From Myxococcota bacterium (GTDB lineage: Bacteria; Myxococcota_A; UBA796; CAJQPC01): a stretch of 44,850 bases of DNA. Where the stretch lies: positions 1 through 44,850 of the forward strand of contig JAKLKE010000014.1 of the NCBI GenBank assembly GCA_023150775.1, given 5' to 3'. The translations under genes were made by a program, and so were the position numbers. Shown one piece after another: positions 16,418 to 24,060 of the stretch (position 1 is its first letter; each line of letters opens with the position of its first letter). The notes below the pieces were generated by a model, which was not told where the DNA came from, ran no database searches, and saw only the letters and a program-made list of their open reading frames with translations.

Positions 16418-16435
16418 TGAATGAATGGTCATTCA
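16418..16435 (-). promoter_or_regulatory. FadR (TetR-family)-type operator of the acyl-CoA dehydrogenase gene
   Basis: On the minus strand the site reads TGAATGACCATTCATTCA: perfect 7-bp inverted arms around four bases. It differs at one position from the recalled Bacillus FadR (TetR-type) consensus TGAATGAMTANTCATTCA. It lies 20 bases before the start codon, where a repressor would block transcription. The cognate regulator is not in this window. Confidence 0.7.
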
Positions 16436-16475
16436 CCTATGGGGAGAGAATAACCCACGAGGCGGGGGCCCTCGC

Positions 16476-16534
16476 ACAAAAAATTGAAGACCCGTGCGCC
16501 GTGTCAAGGCCAAGGCTGTCCGGCCCACGGGTCT
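16476..16534 (-). terminator. Rho-independent-like terminator of radA
   Basis: Reading the minus strand, AGACCCGTG (16534-16526) pairs with CACGGGTCT (16496-16488), a perfect 9-bp stem around a GC-rich loop that can fold further. It is followed by TCAATTTTTTG, a T-rich tract. It lies 16 bases after the radA stop and before the operator of the next gene. Confidence 0.7.
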
Positions 16535-16549
16535 CGGCCGGCCGGTCCC

Positions 16550-17920
16550 CTAGGAGAACAGGGCGACCAGAGCCTCTTTGAGCGTGCGCACGCCGATGAC
16601 CTCGACCCCCTCCGGGGCGGCCTCAGCGGCGGCGGCGGGGATGACCACCCGGCGAAAGCCGTGCCGCGCGGCCTCGGCGAGGCGTGGGCCGGGGTGAGCG
16701 ACCCCACGAACCTCCCCGACGAGGCCCACCTCACCGAAGACGAGGGTGTCGGGCGGCAGGGCCCGATCCCGCAAGGAGCCCACGAGCGCGGCGGCGATGG
16801 CGAGGTCCGCGGCGGGCTCGGGCAGGCGCAGGCCCCCGGCGGCGGAGACGAAGACGTCGCGATCGTGGAGGTGCTGGCCGAGCTTGCCGAGCACGGCGAT
16901 GAGCATCGAGAGGCGGCCCTTGTCGAGGCCCAGAGACGTGCGACCCGGCGTGGAGGGGGTCGGGCGCCCCACGAGGGCCTGGACCTCGGCGAGCAGGGGG
17001 CGGCTGCCCTCCATGGCCGAGGTGACGACGGTGCCTGGGGCCTCAGCCACACGCTCGGCGAGCAGCCGCGCCGAGGCGTCGGGCACCTCGACGAGGCCCA
17101 CGTCGCGCATCTCAAAGAAGCCGAGCTCACCCGTGGCCCCGAAGCGGTTCTTGTGGCTGCGCAAGACCCGCAGGGGGCTCATGCCGTCGCCCTCAAAGTA
17201 GAGCACGGCGTCGACGAGGTGCTCCAGAGTTTTGGGCCCGGCGAGGCCGCCGTCTTTGGTGATGTGGCCGACGAGGAAGGTGGCGATGTCGAGGCCCTTC
17301 GCCACCTGCATCGCCCGGGTCGCGACCTCACGCACCTGGAGGATGCTGCCCGGCACCCCCTCAGCGCTGCGGCTGGTCAAGGTCTGCACCGAGTCGAGCA
17401 CCAAGGCCCGGGGCTTCACCTGGTCCAAGGCGTCAAAGACGCGGTCAAGCTCGGTCTCGGCGAGGAGGAAGAGGGTGTCGCCTTGAATGCCCAGGCGCTC
17501 GGCCCGCAGGCGCACCTGCCGGGCGGACTCTTCAGCCGAGACGTAGAGCGTGGGCAGGCCCCGGCGAGAGAAGCGGTCGAGCACGGTGAGCAGCAAGGTG
17601 GACTTGCCGACGCCTGGGTCGCCGCCGAGCAGGGTCAAGGAGCCCGTGACGAGGCCGCCGCCGAGCACACGGTCCAGCTCACCGACGCCGGTGCGTAAAC
17701 GGACCTCCCCTTCGCCGGTGTCGGCGGCGCGGATCGGCACGGGCACGGCCACGCCCAGGGCGCGACCGCCGCCGCCGCTGGGCAGAGGGCGGCTGTTGGC
17801 CGTGGGGGCGCGCTGCTCGACGAGGCTGTCCCACGCGCCGCACTCGGGGCAGCGCCCGAGCCACTTCGTCGAGTTAAATCCGCACGCCTGGCAGACGTGA
17901 ACGCTCTTGTCTTTGGCCAT
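16550..17920 (-). CDS. radA: DNA repair protein RadA (Sms)
   Basis: A 456-residue protein of normal RadA length. It has an N-terminal zinc finger (C10, C13, C24, C27), a RecA-like ATPase core with Walker A GGDPGVGKST (99-108), the RadA-specific HKNRFG motif near 255, and a C-terminal Lon-protease-like domain (SAAGGLRLPEPAADLAIAAAL). RadA is a DnaB-like branch-migration helicase acting with RecA in recombinational repair. ATG 17920 is the first codon. It appears to be transcribed alone, divergent from the sulfatase-like gene, with its own terminator downstream. Confidence 0.96.
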   Translation of the reverse strand: MAKDKSVHVCQACGFNSTKWLGRCPECGAWDSLVEQRAPTANSRPLPSGGGGRALGVAVPVPIRAADTGEGEVRLRTGVGELDRVLGGGLVTGSLTLLGGDPGVGKSTLLLTVLDRFSRRGLPTLYVSAEESARQVRLRAERLGIQGDTLFLLAETELDRVFDALDQVKPRALVLDSVQTLTSRSAEGVPGSILQVREVATRAMQVAKGLDIATFLVGHITKDGGLAGPKTLEHLVDAVLYFEGDGMSPLRVLRSHKNRFGATGELGFFEMRDVGLVEVPDASARLLAERVAEAPGTVVTSAMEGSRPLLAEVQALVGRPTPSTPGRTSLGLDKGRLSMLIAVLGKLGQHLHDRDVFVSAAGGLRLPEPAADLAIAAALVGSLRDRALPPDTLVFGEVGLVGEVRGVAHPGPRLAEAARHGFRRVVIPAAAAEAAPEGVEVIGVRTLKEALVALFS

Positions 17921-18049
17921 GATCAGGACTCCGCTTGGCCGGGCGGTGGCGAGCCCTCAGCCCTAACCCGGTCTGCGGCGGCGGGTAGGGGCACAGCAGG
18001 CCAAGAACTGTCCGGGCGCCTCGGCGGGGAGACAGGATAGAGGCGGAGG

Positions 18050-19507
18050 ATGTCTCCGGTCACGCCCGCGCCCGCCGCCCCGTCGCGCCTTCGTGGCGTC
18101 GCCGTCGCCGTGGCCGTCGTGCAGCTCGTGCCGATCCTTGAGCTGCTCTCCGGTTGGCTGAGCCCGGCCTTGGGCCAGCCGGCGCGCCTCGGGGACGCCT
18201 TGGTCGAGGGGCTGGTCTTGGCGGCGCTCACCGCCTTGCTCACCACGCTCCCGGCGGGGCCGCGCGTCCTCCCGGCGCTTCTGGGCGGGGCGCTCTTGGG
18301 CCTGAGCGCCCATCGCCTCGGCCAGCCGCCGATCGTCGGTGTGCTGATCGCCCTGCCGCTGGCGGCGCTCCCGCCCCGCCTCGGCCTCGTTCTGGCCTGC
18401 CTCTGCGCCCTGATCCCGCCGCAGCTCAGCCCCCGAGCGTCTGAGCTCGGCCCGCCGCCCGCCCGTCGTGAGTCCCCGCCGCCCGACCTCGCGCTCATCA
18501 CCCTCGACACCCTACGCGCCGATCACCTCGGGGCCTTGCCCGGCGAGGGCTGGTGGGTGTTTGAGCAGGCGATCTCCGCCGCGCCATGGACCTTGCCCGC
18601 CATGGACAGCCTCATGCTCGGCGAGCCCGTGCGGCGCCACGGCGGCGGCTTGCCCGAGGGTGAGGGCTACACCCGCCCCGATCCCACGACGCCCACCCTC
18701 GCTGAGCGCCTTGAGGCCATGGGGATGCGCACGGCGGCCTTCGTCTCCAACCCCCACCTTCGGGCGTCTTTTGGCTTTGACCGAGGGTTTCAGCGCTTCG
18801 ACCACAGCGATGACTGGGAGGAGCCCCACGCGGCCTGGTCGCTCTGGGGGCTCCTGGGCTGGCGGGCCTGGGGCTGGCCGCCGAGGCTCTGGGCCCGGCG
18901 CGACCCGCTGCAGGTGGACGCGGCGCTCCGCTGGTGGGCCGAGGCGGGCGGCGCCGAGCGGTTTCTTTGGGTTCACCTGATGAGCCCCCACGAGTACCGT
19001 CGCGACCCAAGCCTGGCAAACTCGGCGTTGGAGGCGGCGGATCCCGAGCGTCTCCGCCGGGCCTACGCCGAGGCCAGCGCCCGCGGCTTGGCGGAGGCGA
19101 GCCGGCTCATCGAGGGCCTCGGCCCGACGACGCGGATCGTGCTCGTCGCGGATCACGGCGAGAGCCTCGGTGAAGGGGGCCGCTGGGGGCACGGCTCGGC
19201 GTTCGTCGATCCCCAGCTCCATGTGCCCCTCGCGGCGCGGGGCTTTGGCGAGGGGAGGAGCGCCGGGCAGGTGGCGGTGGCGGGGCTCGCCGACGCCCTG
19301 GCGCGTGGGGCGCTGGGATCGCTCGCGGCGGAGGTGGTCGAGGTCGGCGGGCTGCGCCGGGACAGTCTTGGGTTCGCCCTGCGCCTCGACGGCGGCGGGT
19401 TCAGCCCGCGCCCGCCCCTCGCGCCGACCTCCGAATCGGACGTGATGCCCGTGCAAGGTGAGCTTCTGGAGGCCCTTCAAGCCATAGGCTACCTCTCAGC
19501 GCCATAA
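18050..19507 (+). CDS. Membrane-anchored sulfatase-fold (alkaline phosphatase superfamily) hydrolase
   Basis: A 485-residue protein. Residues about 12-135 contain several hydrophobic helices (GVAVAVAVVQLVPILELL, LVLAALTALLTTL, LGLVLACLCALIPP), then an extracytoplasmic catalytic domain. LALITLDTLRADHLG is the first metal-binding motif. APWTLPAMDSL occupies the place of the usual C/S-x-P-S-R segment. HLMSPHEYRRD and LVADHGESLGEGGRWGHG follow. The nucleophile is therefore not the formylglycine-forming Cys/Ser, and a Thr as in LtaS-type phosphoglycerol transferases is the natural candidate. It may act on a sulfate or phosphate ester or transfer a head group; the substrate is unknown. Confidence 0.78.
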   Translation: MSPVTPAPAAPSRLRGVAVAVAVVQLVPILELLSGWLSPALGQPARLGDALVEGLVLAALTALLTTLPAGPRVLPALLGGALLGLSAHRLGQPPIVGVLIALPLAALPPRLGLVLACLCALIPPQLSPRASELGPPPARRESPPPDLALITLDTLRADHLGALPGEGWWVFEQAISAAPWTLPAMDSLMLGEPVRRHGGGLPEGEGYTRPDPTTPTLAERLEAMGMRTAAFVSNPHLRASFGFDRGFQRFDHSDDWEEPHAAWSLWGLLGWRAWGWPPRLWARRDPLQVDAALRWWAEAGGAERFLWVHLMSPHEYRRDPSLANSALEAADPERLRRAYAEASARGLAEASRLIEGLGPTTRIVLVADHGESLGEGGRWGHGSAFVDPQLHVPLAARGFGEGRSAGQVAVAGLADALARGALGSLAAEVVEVGGLRRDSLGFALRLDGGGFSPRPPLAPTSESDVMPVQGELLEALQAIGYLSAP

Positions 19508-19540
19508 ATCGACGTCTTGAAGAATAATCTGGCCCGACGC

Positions 19541-19569
19541 TTCAGGAAGTGCGTCCAGCACGCTATGAT
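19541..19569 (+). promoter_or_regulatory. Candidate sigma-70 promoter of the TadG-like gene
   Basis: TTCAGG at 19541-19546 and TATGAT at 19564-19569 are 17 bases apart. The -10 matches the consensus at five of six bases and the -35 at about three. It stands in the only AT-rich part of the 187-base gap before the gene and would give a leader of about 120 nucleotides. Confidence 0.45.
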
Positions 19570-19570
19570 C

Positions 19571-19605
19571 CAGCCACGACGTGTCCAAGATGGTCGTCGT
19601 GGCTG
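19571..19605 (+). other. Perfect 11-bp hairpin in the leader of the TadG-like gene
   Basis: CAGCCACGACG (19571-19581) is the exact reverse complement of CGTCGTGGCTG (19595-19605), with a 13-base loop. It lies directly after the candidate -10 at 19564, so it would sit at the very 5' end of the transcript. No T-tract follows. It could stabilise the mRNA, attenuate it, or terminate the upstream sulfatase-like transcript. Confidence 0.55.
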
Positions 19606-19694
19606 ACCCTACCCCAACACGCGGCGGCTTCGTCGCGCGCTTGGGCTCTGCGTGGATTACGCCCCTGGATGGGGCGAGATCCAAAGGAGACAAG

Positions 19695-20873
19695 ATGTCT
19701 AAGAAGGAGCGTCGTTCTCAGCGTCGTCAACGAAGAGGAAACTACGCCATCGTCCTCGCGTTGTGTTTCACCGTGCTCATGTCGTTCGCCGCGCTCGCCG
19801 TTGACGGCGCGTGGATCCGCCAGGCGCGGCAGATGGCGCAGAACGCCGCCGACGCCTCGGCCCACGCGGCCACCGTCGAGCTGCGCCGCTCGGGGAGCAC
19901 CGCTGATGCGCTCTCCGCGGCCCGGGCGGTCGCCGCGCTCAACGTCGTCGGGAAGACGACCATCGACCCCGACACCAACTTCAACGTCGAGTTTGGCGGC
20001 TGGGACTTTAGTTCCGCGGGCTTCGACTCCGAGGCCGACTACACCAACGCCGTCGAGGTCACCGTCGCGCGCCACGCGGGCACGGCGAACGGCGCCTTGG
20101 AGCTCTTCTTGGCCCCGGTCATGGGCATCAAGACGGCGAACATCCTCGCCCGGGCCACGGCCGCGATGCGTTTCCGCGAGATCATGGTGGTGCAAGACGT
20201 CACCGGCTCGTTCTCCGGCGACATCGCCAAGGCCAAGACGGGCAACCTCGCGCTCCTCGACTCCTTGTACGCCAATCAGTTCCCCGGCGACCGCGTCGGC
20301 ATGGTCCTGTTCACCGGGGACACCGAGCACGACGCCAACGGCGACGGCACGATGGACTTCTTGTCGCCGTGGACGCCGCTCACCTATGTCGACGCCGACT
20401 ACTCCATCATTCGGTCGCAGTGGAGCACCCTCAACTGGTGCGACAAAGACAAGGTGCCCGACGGCAGCGAGAACAAGAACGACCACATGCTCGACTGCCG
20501 CGCGGGCGGCGACGGCACCAACCAGGGCGCGGGCTTAGAGGACGCCGTCGAGACCTTCATCGCCGACGGTGACCCGGCCTCGCTGCACGTCATCCTGCTC
20601 GTCTCGGACGGCCTCTACTCCTGCTTCGGATCCTCGGCGTGTAAGGCCCTCGACCGCCGCGATTACGCCATCGAGATGGCCGATTACGCCTGGGAGAACG
20701 ACATCCACGTCTACACGGTGTCGTTCAACAAGAGCTACTCCTCTTCGCAGACGGCGTTCCTCAAGCAGCTCGTTCGTGGTTATGGTCGGTTCTACGAGAC
20801 CGGCACCGGCAGCGACCTCCCTGGCATCCTCGCCGAGATCGCTGACCGCATCCCAGTGGCCCTGGTGGAGTAG
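19695..20873 (+). CDS. TadE/TadG-like pilus protein with von Willebrand A domain
   Basis: About 392 residues from ATG 19695, which has AAGGAGA six bases upstream; a longer in-frame extension to 19581 has no such site. A basic N-terminus (SKKERRSQRRQRRG) precedes one hydrophobic helix and the TadE/G signature NYAIVLALCFTVLMSFAALA followed by QARQMAQNAADASAHAA. Residues about 158-390 form a VWA-like domain: VVQDVTGSFSGDI approximates the metal-site strand, and VGMVLF and VILLVSDG follow. A DxNGDGxxD calcium-loop-like motif is inserted (DANGDGTMD). TadG proteins are minor components of Tad pili. Other tad genes are not adjacent. Confidence 0.8.
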   Translation: MSKKERRSQRRQRRGNYAIVLALCFTVLMSFAALAVDGAWIRQARQMAQNAADASAHAATVELRRSGSTADALSAARAVAALNVVGKTTIDPDTNFNVEFGGWDFSSAGFDSEADYTNAVEVTVARHAGTANGALELFLAPVMGIKTANILARATAAMRFREIMVVQDVTGSFSGDIAKAKTGNLALLDSLYANQFPGDRVGMVLFTGDTEHDANGDGTMDFLSPWTPLTYVDADYSIIRSQWSTLNWCDKDKVPDGSENKNDHMLDCRAGGDGTNQGAGLEDAVETFIADGDPASLHVILLVSDGLYSCFGSSACKALDRRDYAIEMADYAWENDIHVYTVSFNKSYSSSQTAFLKQLVRGYGRFYETGTGSDLPGILAEIADRIPVALVE

Positions 20874-20900
20874 CCTGGTCTCGCTCTCCCCGAGCGCGGC

Positions 20901-21797
20901 ATGATCGTCACCGTCACCGTCAACCCCATGGCCGAGCACCTCTTCTCGGTGCCTCATTTTGAGGCGCCGGGAGACTTTCGCGCCACGGAGAAGGCCCGGC
21001 TCATCCCCACGGGCAAGCCGCTCAACGTCGGGCGGGCCCTGCATGACCTCGGCGAGCAGGTGCTCAACGTCGTCGCCTTGGGCGGGCGCACGGGCCGGGA
21101 GATCGAGGAGCTCCTGGAGAAGGAGCGCCTGCAGACCCGGGTGGTGTCCCTGCGCCGGGAGTCGCGCCGGGGGTTCACGGTGTTTGATGAGCAGGGCCGC
21201 ACGACGACGGTGTACGGCCCGCCGCCGAAGCTAGAGGACGCCGAGGTCGAGGCCATCGTCGCCGCCGTGCGCTCGTTGATGCCCATCGGCAAGCTCGTGC
21301 TGGGGGGCTCGACCTCTCGCCTCGATCTGTACCCCCGCCTCTGTGAGCTGGGGGTGCCCGTGGTGCTCGACTGCCGGGGCCCGGCGCTCATCGACTCGCT
21401 CAAGGCGTCGCGGGACGTGCTCTTGGCCAAGCCGAACCTCAAGGAGGTGCGGGCGACCTTCGGGGTGCACACCGCCCAGGAGGGGCTGCAGGCGCTCATC
21501 GACGCCGGGGCGCGGTCGGCGGTGATCACCGACGAGGGGCGCGACGCCTGGTTTCGGGTGTGTGGGCGCACCTTTCGGGCGCGGCCCCCGGCGGTGGACG
21601 TGGTGCACAGCGTCGGCTGCGGGGACGCCGTGGCCGCGGGTCTGCTCAAGAAGATGGGGCGCCCGGCCCGAGAGATGGTCGCCTTCGCCATGGCCTGCGG
21701 GGCCCACGCCGCCGGGCGCGCTGACGTGGCGAGCCTCAACCTCACCGACTGCGAGGAGCTCGCTCGGGAGATCGAGGTTCAGGAGGTGAGCGGATGA
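20901..21797 (+). CDS. PfkB-family sugar kinase (1-phosphofructokinase-like)
   Basis: A 298-residue ribokinase-fold kinase. GKPLNVGRALHDLG is the N-terminal PfkB motif. KPNLKEVRATFG and SVGCGDAVAAGLL are the C-terminal catalytic segment, with the Asp of GxGD as base, although the usual Ala is Cys. The opening IVTVTVNPMAEHLF corresponds to the TxTLNPAID of FruK/LacC. The substrate-contacting Asp is not conserved (AEH), so the substrate may differ from fructose-1-phosphate. It overlaps the following dehydrogenase gene by four bases (ATGA), so the kinase and dehydrogenase are likely produced together. Confidence 0.82.
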   Translation: MIVTVTVNPMAEHLFSVPHFEAPGDFRATEKARLIPTGKPLNVGRALHDLGEQVLNVVALGGRTGREIEELLEKERLQTRVVSLRRESRRGFTVFDEQGRTTTVYGPPPKLEDAEVEAIVAAVRSLMPIGKLVLGGSTSRLDLYPRLCELGVPVVLDCRGPALIDSLKASRDVLLAKPNLKEVRATFGVHTAQEGLQALIDAGARSAVITDEGRDAWFRVCGRTFRARPPAVDVVHSVGCGDAVAAGLLKKMGRPAREMVAFAMACGAHAAGRADVASLNLTDCEELAREIEVQEVSG

Positions 21798-22723
21798 CGA
21801 CGCTCCTCCGTTGGGGTCGCTCGGACTACGAGACGGCGGAGGATCTCGCCCTGGAGGCGCGTCTGCTCGCCGAGGACGGCGTCACCACCCGCCACGCCAT
21901 CGGCCCGCCGCCGGATCTGCGCGGCGTCGAGGTGCTCGTCACGACCTCCAAGGTGAAGGTGACCGAGCCTGTTCTGGCCCACGCCGATGACCTCCGGCTG
22001 ATCATCACGACCACCTCGGGCCATGAGCACATCCACCTGCCCGCCGCCCAGGCCCGGGGGATCACCGTGGCCCGCTGCCCCCTCGCCCGGCGCGACGCGG
22101 TGATCGAGACGTCTTTGGCGATGGGCCTCAGCCTCCTGCGCGATCTCCCCACCCTCCAGGCCCGGGCTGAGGCCGGGATCTGGGCCCGGGCGGAGCTTCC
22201 CCAGCGCCCGATGCGCCGCCTCTCGGGCCTCGTCGTGGGGGTCGTCGGCGCCGGGATCATCGGGGAGAAGGCCGCGGCGTCCTGGCGGGCCCTGGGCGCG
22301 GACGTGCTCGTCTGTGACCCGCGCCTGCCCGACGGGGTGAGCCTGGAGACGCTCTTCGCCAAGGCGGAGCTGATCACCCTTCACTGCGCCTTGACCCCCA
22401 GCTCCCGCCACCTGATCAACGCCGAGACCCTTCGGCGCCTTAGGCCCGGGGTCATCCTCCTGAACACCGCCCGGGGCGAGTGTGTCGATGTGGACGCGCT
22501 GCTCGCCGCGCCGCCGCTCGGTGGGCTCGGCCTCGACGTGTTCCCCGAGGAGCCCTTCCCGCGCCTCGCGGAGCTCGCCGCGCGGCCGAACACCTGGCTG
22601 CTTCCCCACGCCGCGGGCTTTTACCAAGGCTTAGGGCGCGCCGTCGCTGAAGAGCTCGCGGCGAGCGTCGGCGCCTTCTTACGCACCGGCTGGCCCCACC
22701 ACGTCGTCACCGACGACGAATGA
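21794..22723 (+). CDS. D-isomer-specific 2-hydroxyacid dehydrogenase
   Basis: A 309-residue NAD(P)-dependent enzyme. The dinucleotide-binding loop is VVGVVGAGIIGEKAAAS. The catalytic triad positions are Arg in NTARGECVD, Glu in FPEEPFP and His in LLPHAAGF. The N-terminal half is the flavodoxin-like substrate domain with ITTTSGHEHIHLPAA. It reduces a 2-keto acid or oxidises a D-2-hydroxyacid. Whether it is a glycerate, lactate or phosphoglycerate-type enzyme is not clear. Start ATG 21794 lies inside the end of the PfkB gene. Its last 17 bases overlap the 3' end of the Nudix gene on the other strand. Confidence 0.88.
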   Translation: MTTLLRWGRSDYETAEDLALEARLLAEDGVTTRHAIGPPPDLRGVEVLVTTSKVKVTEPVLAHADDLRLIITTTSGHEHIHLPAAQARGITVARCPLARRDAVIETSLAMGLSLLRDLPTLQARAEAGIWARAELPQRPMRRLSGLVVGVVGAGIIGEKAAASWRALGADVLVCDPRLPDGVSLETLFAKAELITLHCALTPSSRHLINAETLRRLRPGVILLNTARGECVDVDALLAAPPLGGLGLDVFPEEPFPRLAELAARPNTWLLPHAAGFYQGLGRAVAEELAASVGAFLRTGWPHHVVTDDE

Positions 22724-23252
22724 GCTTCTCTACGGCGCGCATCACCGAGGCGTCGGACTCGACGGCGTTCACGTCCTCTAAGCGCACCCAGCGGGCGCCG
22801 TGCACCTCGTCCCCGGCGACAAAGTCGCGGGTGGGCGCCTGAAACAAGAAGCGCAGGTCGTGGTGCTCATGGGCTGGGTCACCCTTCATCGCCGGGATGA
22901 CGTGGATGTCGCAGTCAAAGAGCCCCTCGCCTAAGGCGGTGAGGCCGTCGAGGCCGGTCTCTTCGAGCACCTCGCGGCGGGCGGCGCTCATGGCGTCGGC
23001 GTCCTCCACCTCGACGTGGCCGCCGGGCTGCAGCCAGCGGTTGAGCTTCTTGTGGTGGATGAGCAGCACCGCGTCAGCCTCGGGGGAGAGCACGAAGGCG
23101 CTCGCCGTGAAGTGGCCGGGGGTGAAGTGGGCGCGGGAGAAGGGCGCCTCCGCCTGCTCCAACAGGCTCACCATGCGGGTGATGAAGCCCGCCTCTTGAG
23201 CATCGGCGGGGGGCAGGCGGCGCAAGAGCGCGGTGAGGGCGGGGCGATCCAT
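22707..23252 (-). CDS. Nudix hydrolase
   Basis: A 181-residue protein with a clear Nudix box beginning GGHVEVEDADAMSAARREV and ending LEETGL, residues about 77-101. That form has one extra residue between the glycine pair and the REV/LEETG part, common in this subgroup. The N-terminal 45 residues are helical, and FTASAFVLSPEADAVLLIHH is the first strand of the domain. Such enzymes cleave a nucleoside diphosphate linked to another moiety. Its ATG follows directly on the stop of nothing upstream; instead the HAD gene on the same strand ends at 23255 immediately before it, so HAD and Nudix form one unit. Confidence 0.9.
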   Translation of the reverse strand: MDRPALTALLRRLPPADAQEAGFITRMVSLLEQAEAPFSRAHFTPGHFTASAFVLSPEADAVLLIHHKKLNRWLQPGGHVEVEDADAMSAARREVLEETGLDGLTALGEGLFDCDIHVIPAMKGDPAHEHHDLRFLFQAPTRDFVAGDEVHGARWVRLEDVNAVESDASVMRAVEKLIRRR

Positions 23253-24056
23253 TCAGCCTCGGCGCAGCGCGAGCAGGTGGTCCACGGCCTCGGCGAAGCC
23301 TAAGCCCCCTTCAGCTTCGGTGATCCAGGTGGGGCCGTGGGTCATACGCGGCAAGAAGCGCCGCACGTTGGCCACGCCGACGGAGCAGGGGAAGAAGCGG
23401 AACATCGGCTCGTCGTTCGCGGAGTCGCCGAAGAAGGCCCACCGATCCCGCTCGTCATCCAGGTTGGCGCCGAAGGCCTCATGGAGCATCCGGCGGCAGC
23501 CCTCCAGCTTGTCGAAGGCGCCGAACCAGCCGTTCACATGAATCGACGAGACCTTACACGTCGCCCCGGCGGCCTCAAAGGTGGCGACGATCTGGTCGAT
23601 GGCGGCGTCACCCAGGGGCGGCACGTCCTCGCAGAAGTCGATGGCGAGGTCAAGCTCACGGTAGGGTTGGTCGGAGGCCAAGGCGGTGCCGGGCACGGCG
23701 GCCAAGATAGAGCCAGCCAAGGCGTCGAGGCGGGCGCGGTTCTCTCTCCGCACCTCAGCGCTCTGCACAAACCGGCGGACGAGCTTGCCGCTCTGCATCA
23801 GGAACCACAGGCCGCCGTTCTCGCCCACCACGCCGTCCACAGGCCAGATCCGGGCGATCTGGTCCACCCAGCCGCCGGGGCGCCCGGTGACGGGCACGAC
23901 CTTGAGCCCTGCGGCCTGCAGCCGCGCGAGGGCCAAAAACGCCTCGGGCACGAGGCGGCCGTGGTGGGTGAGGGTGTCGTCGATGTCGCAGAGCACGCCG
24001 GTGAGGCGCCTGGCGTGCTCGGCGGGGAGCGCGGCGAAGGGGCGAGGGTCGGTCAC
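23253..24056 (-). CDS. HAD-superfamily hydrolase, Cof/MPGP-like (IIB)
   Basis: A 267-residue phosphatase starting at GTG 24056. Motif I is LCDIDDTLTHHG with nucleophile D24 and acid D26. A Thr of motif II follows in VVPVTGRPGGW, and motif IV is FFGDSANDEPMF. VDGVVGENGGLWF and the cap domain (about 90-190) match the IIB group that includes sucrose-phosphate, mannosyl-3-phosphoglycerate and trehalose-6-phosphate phosphatases. Substrate not identifiable. It begins 4 bases after the korB stop and ends at 23253, abutting the Nudix start, so korAB, HAD and Nudix could be one transcript. Confidence 0.85.
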   Translation of the reverse strand: MTDPRPFAALPAEHARRLTGVLCDIDDTLTHHGRLVPEAFLALARLQAAGLKVVPVTGRPGGWVDQIARIWPVDGVVGENGGLWFLMQSGKLVRRFVQSAEVRRENRARLDALAGSILAAVPGTALASDQPYRELDLAIDFCEDVPPLGDAAIDQIVATFEAAGATCKVSSIHVNGWFGAFDKLEGCRRMLHEAFGANLDDERDRWAFFGDSANDEPMFRFFPCSVGVANVRRFLPRMTHGPTWITEAEGGLGFAEAVDHLLALRRG

Positions 24057-24060
24057 TCGA

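Noticed and set aside
14560-16581. 673-codon open frame on the plus strand
   Set aside because: It is antisense to the clearly conserved acyl-CoA dehydrogenase, has Ala/Gly/Arg/Val-biased composition and no motifs. It is a GC-driven shadow frame.
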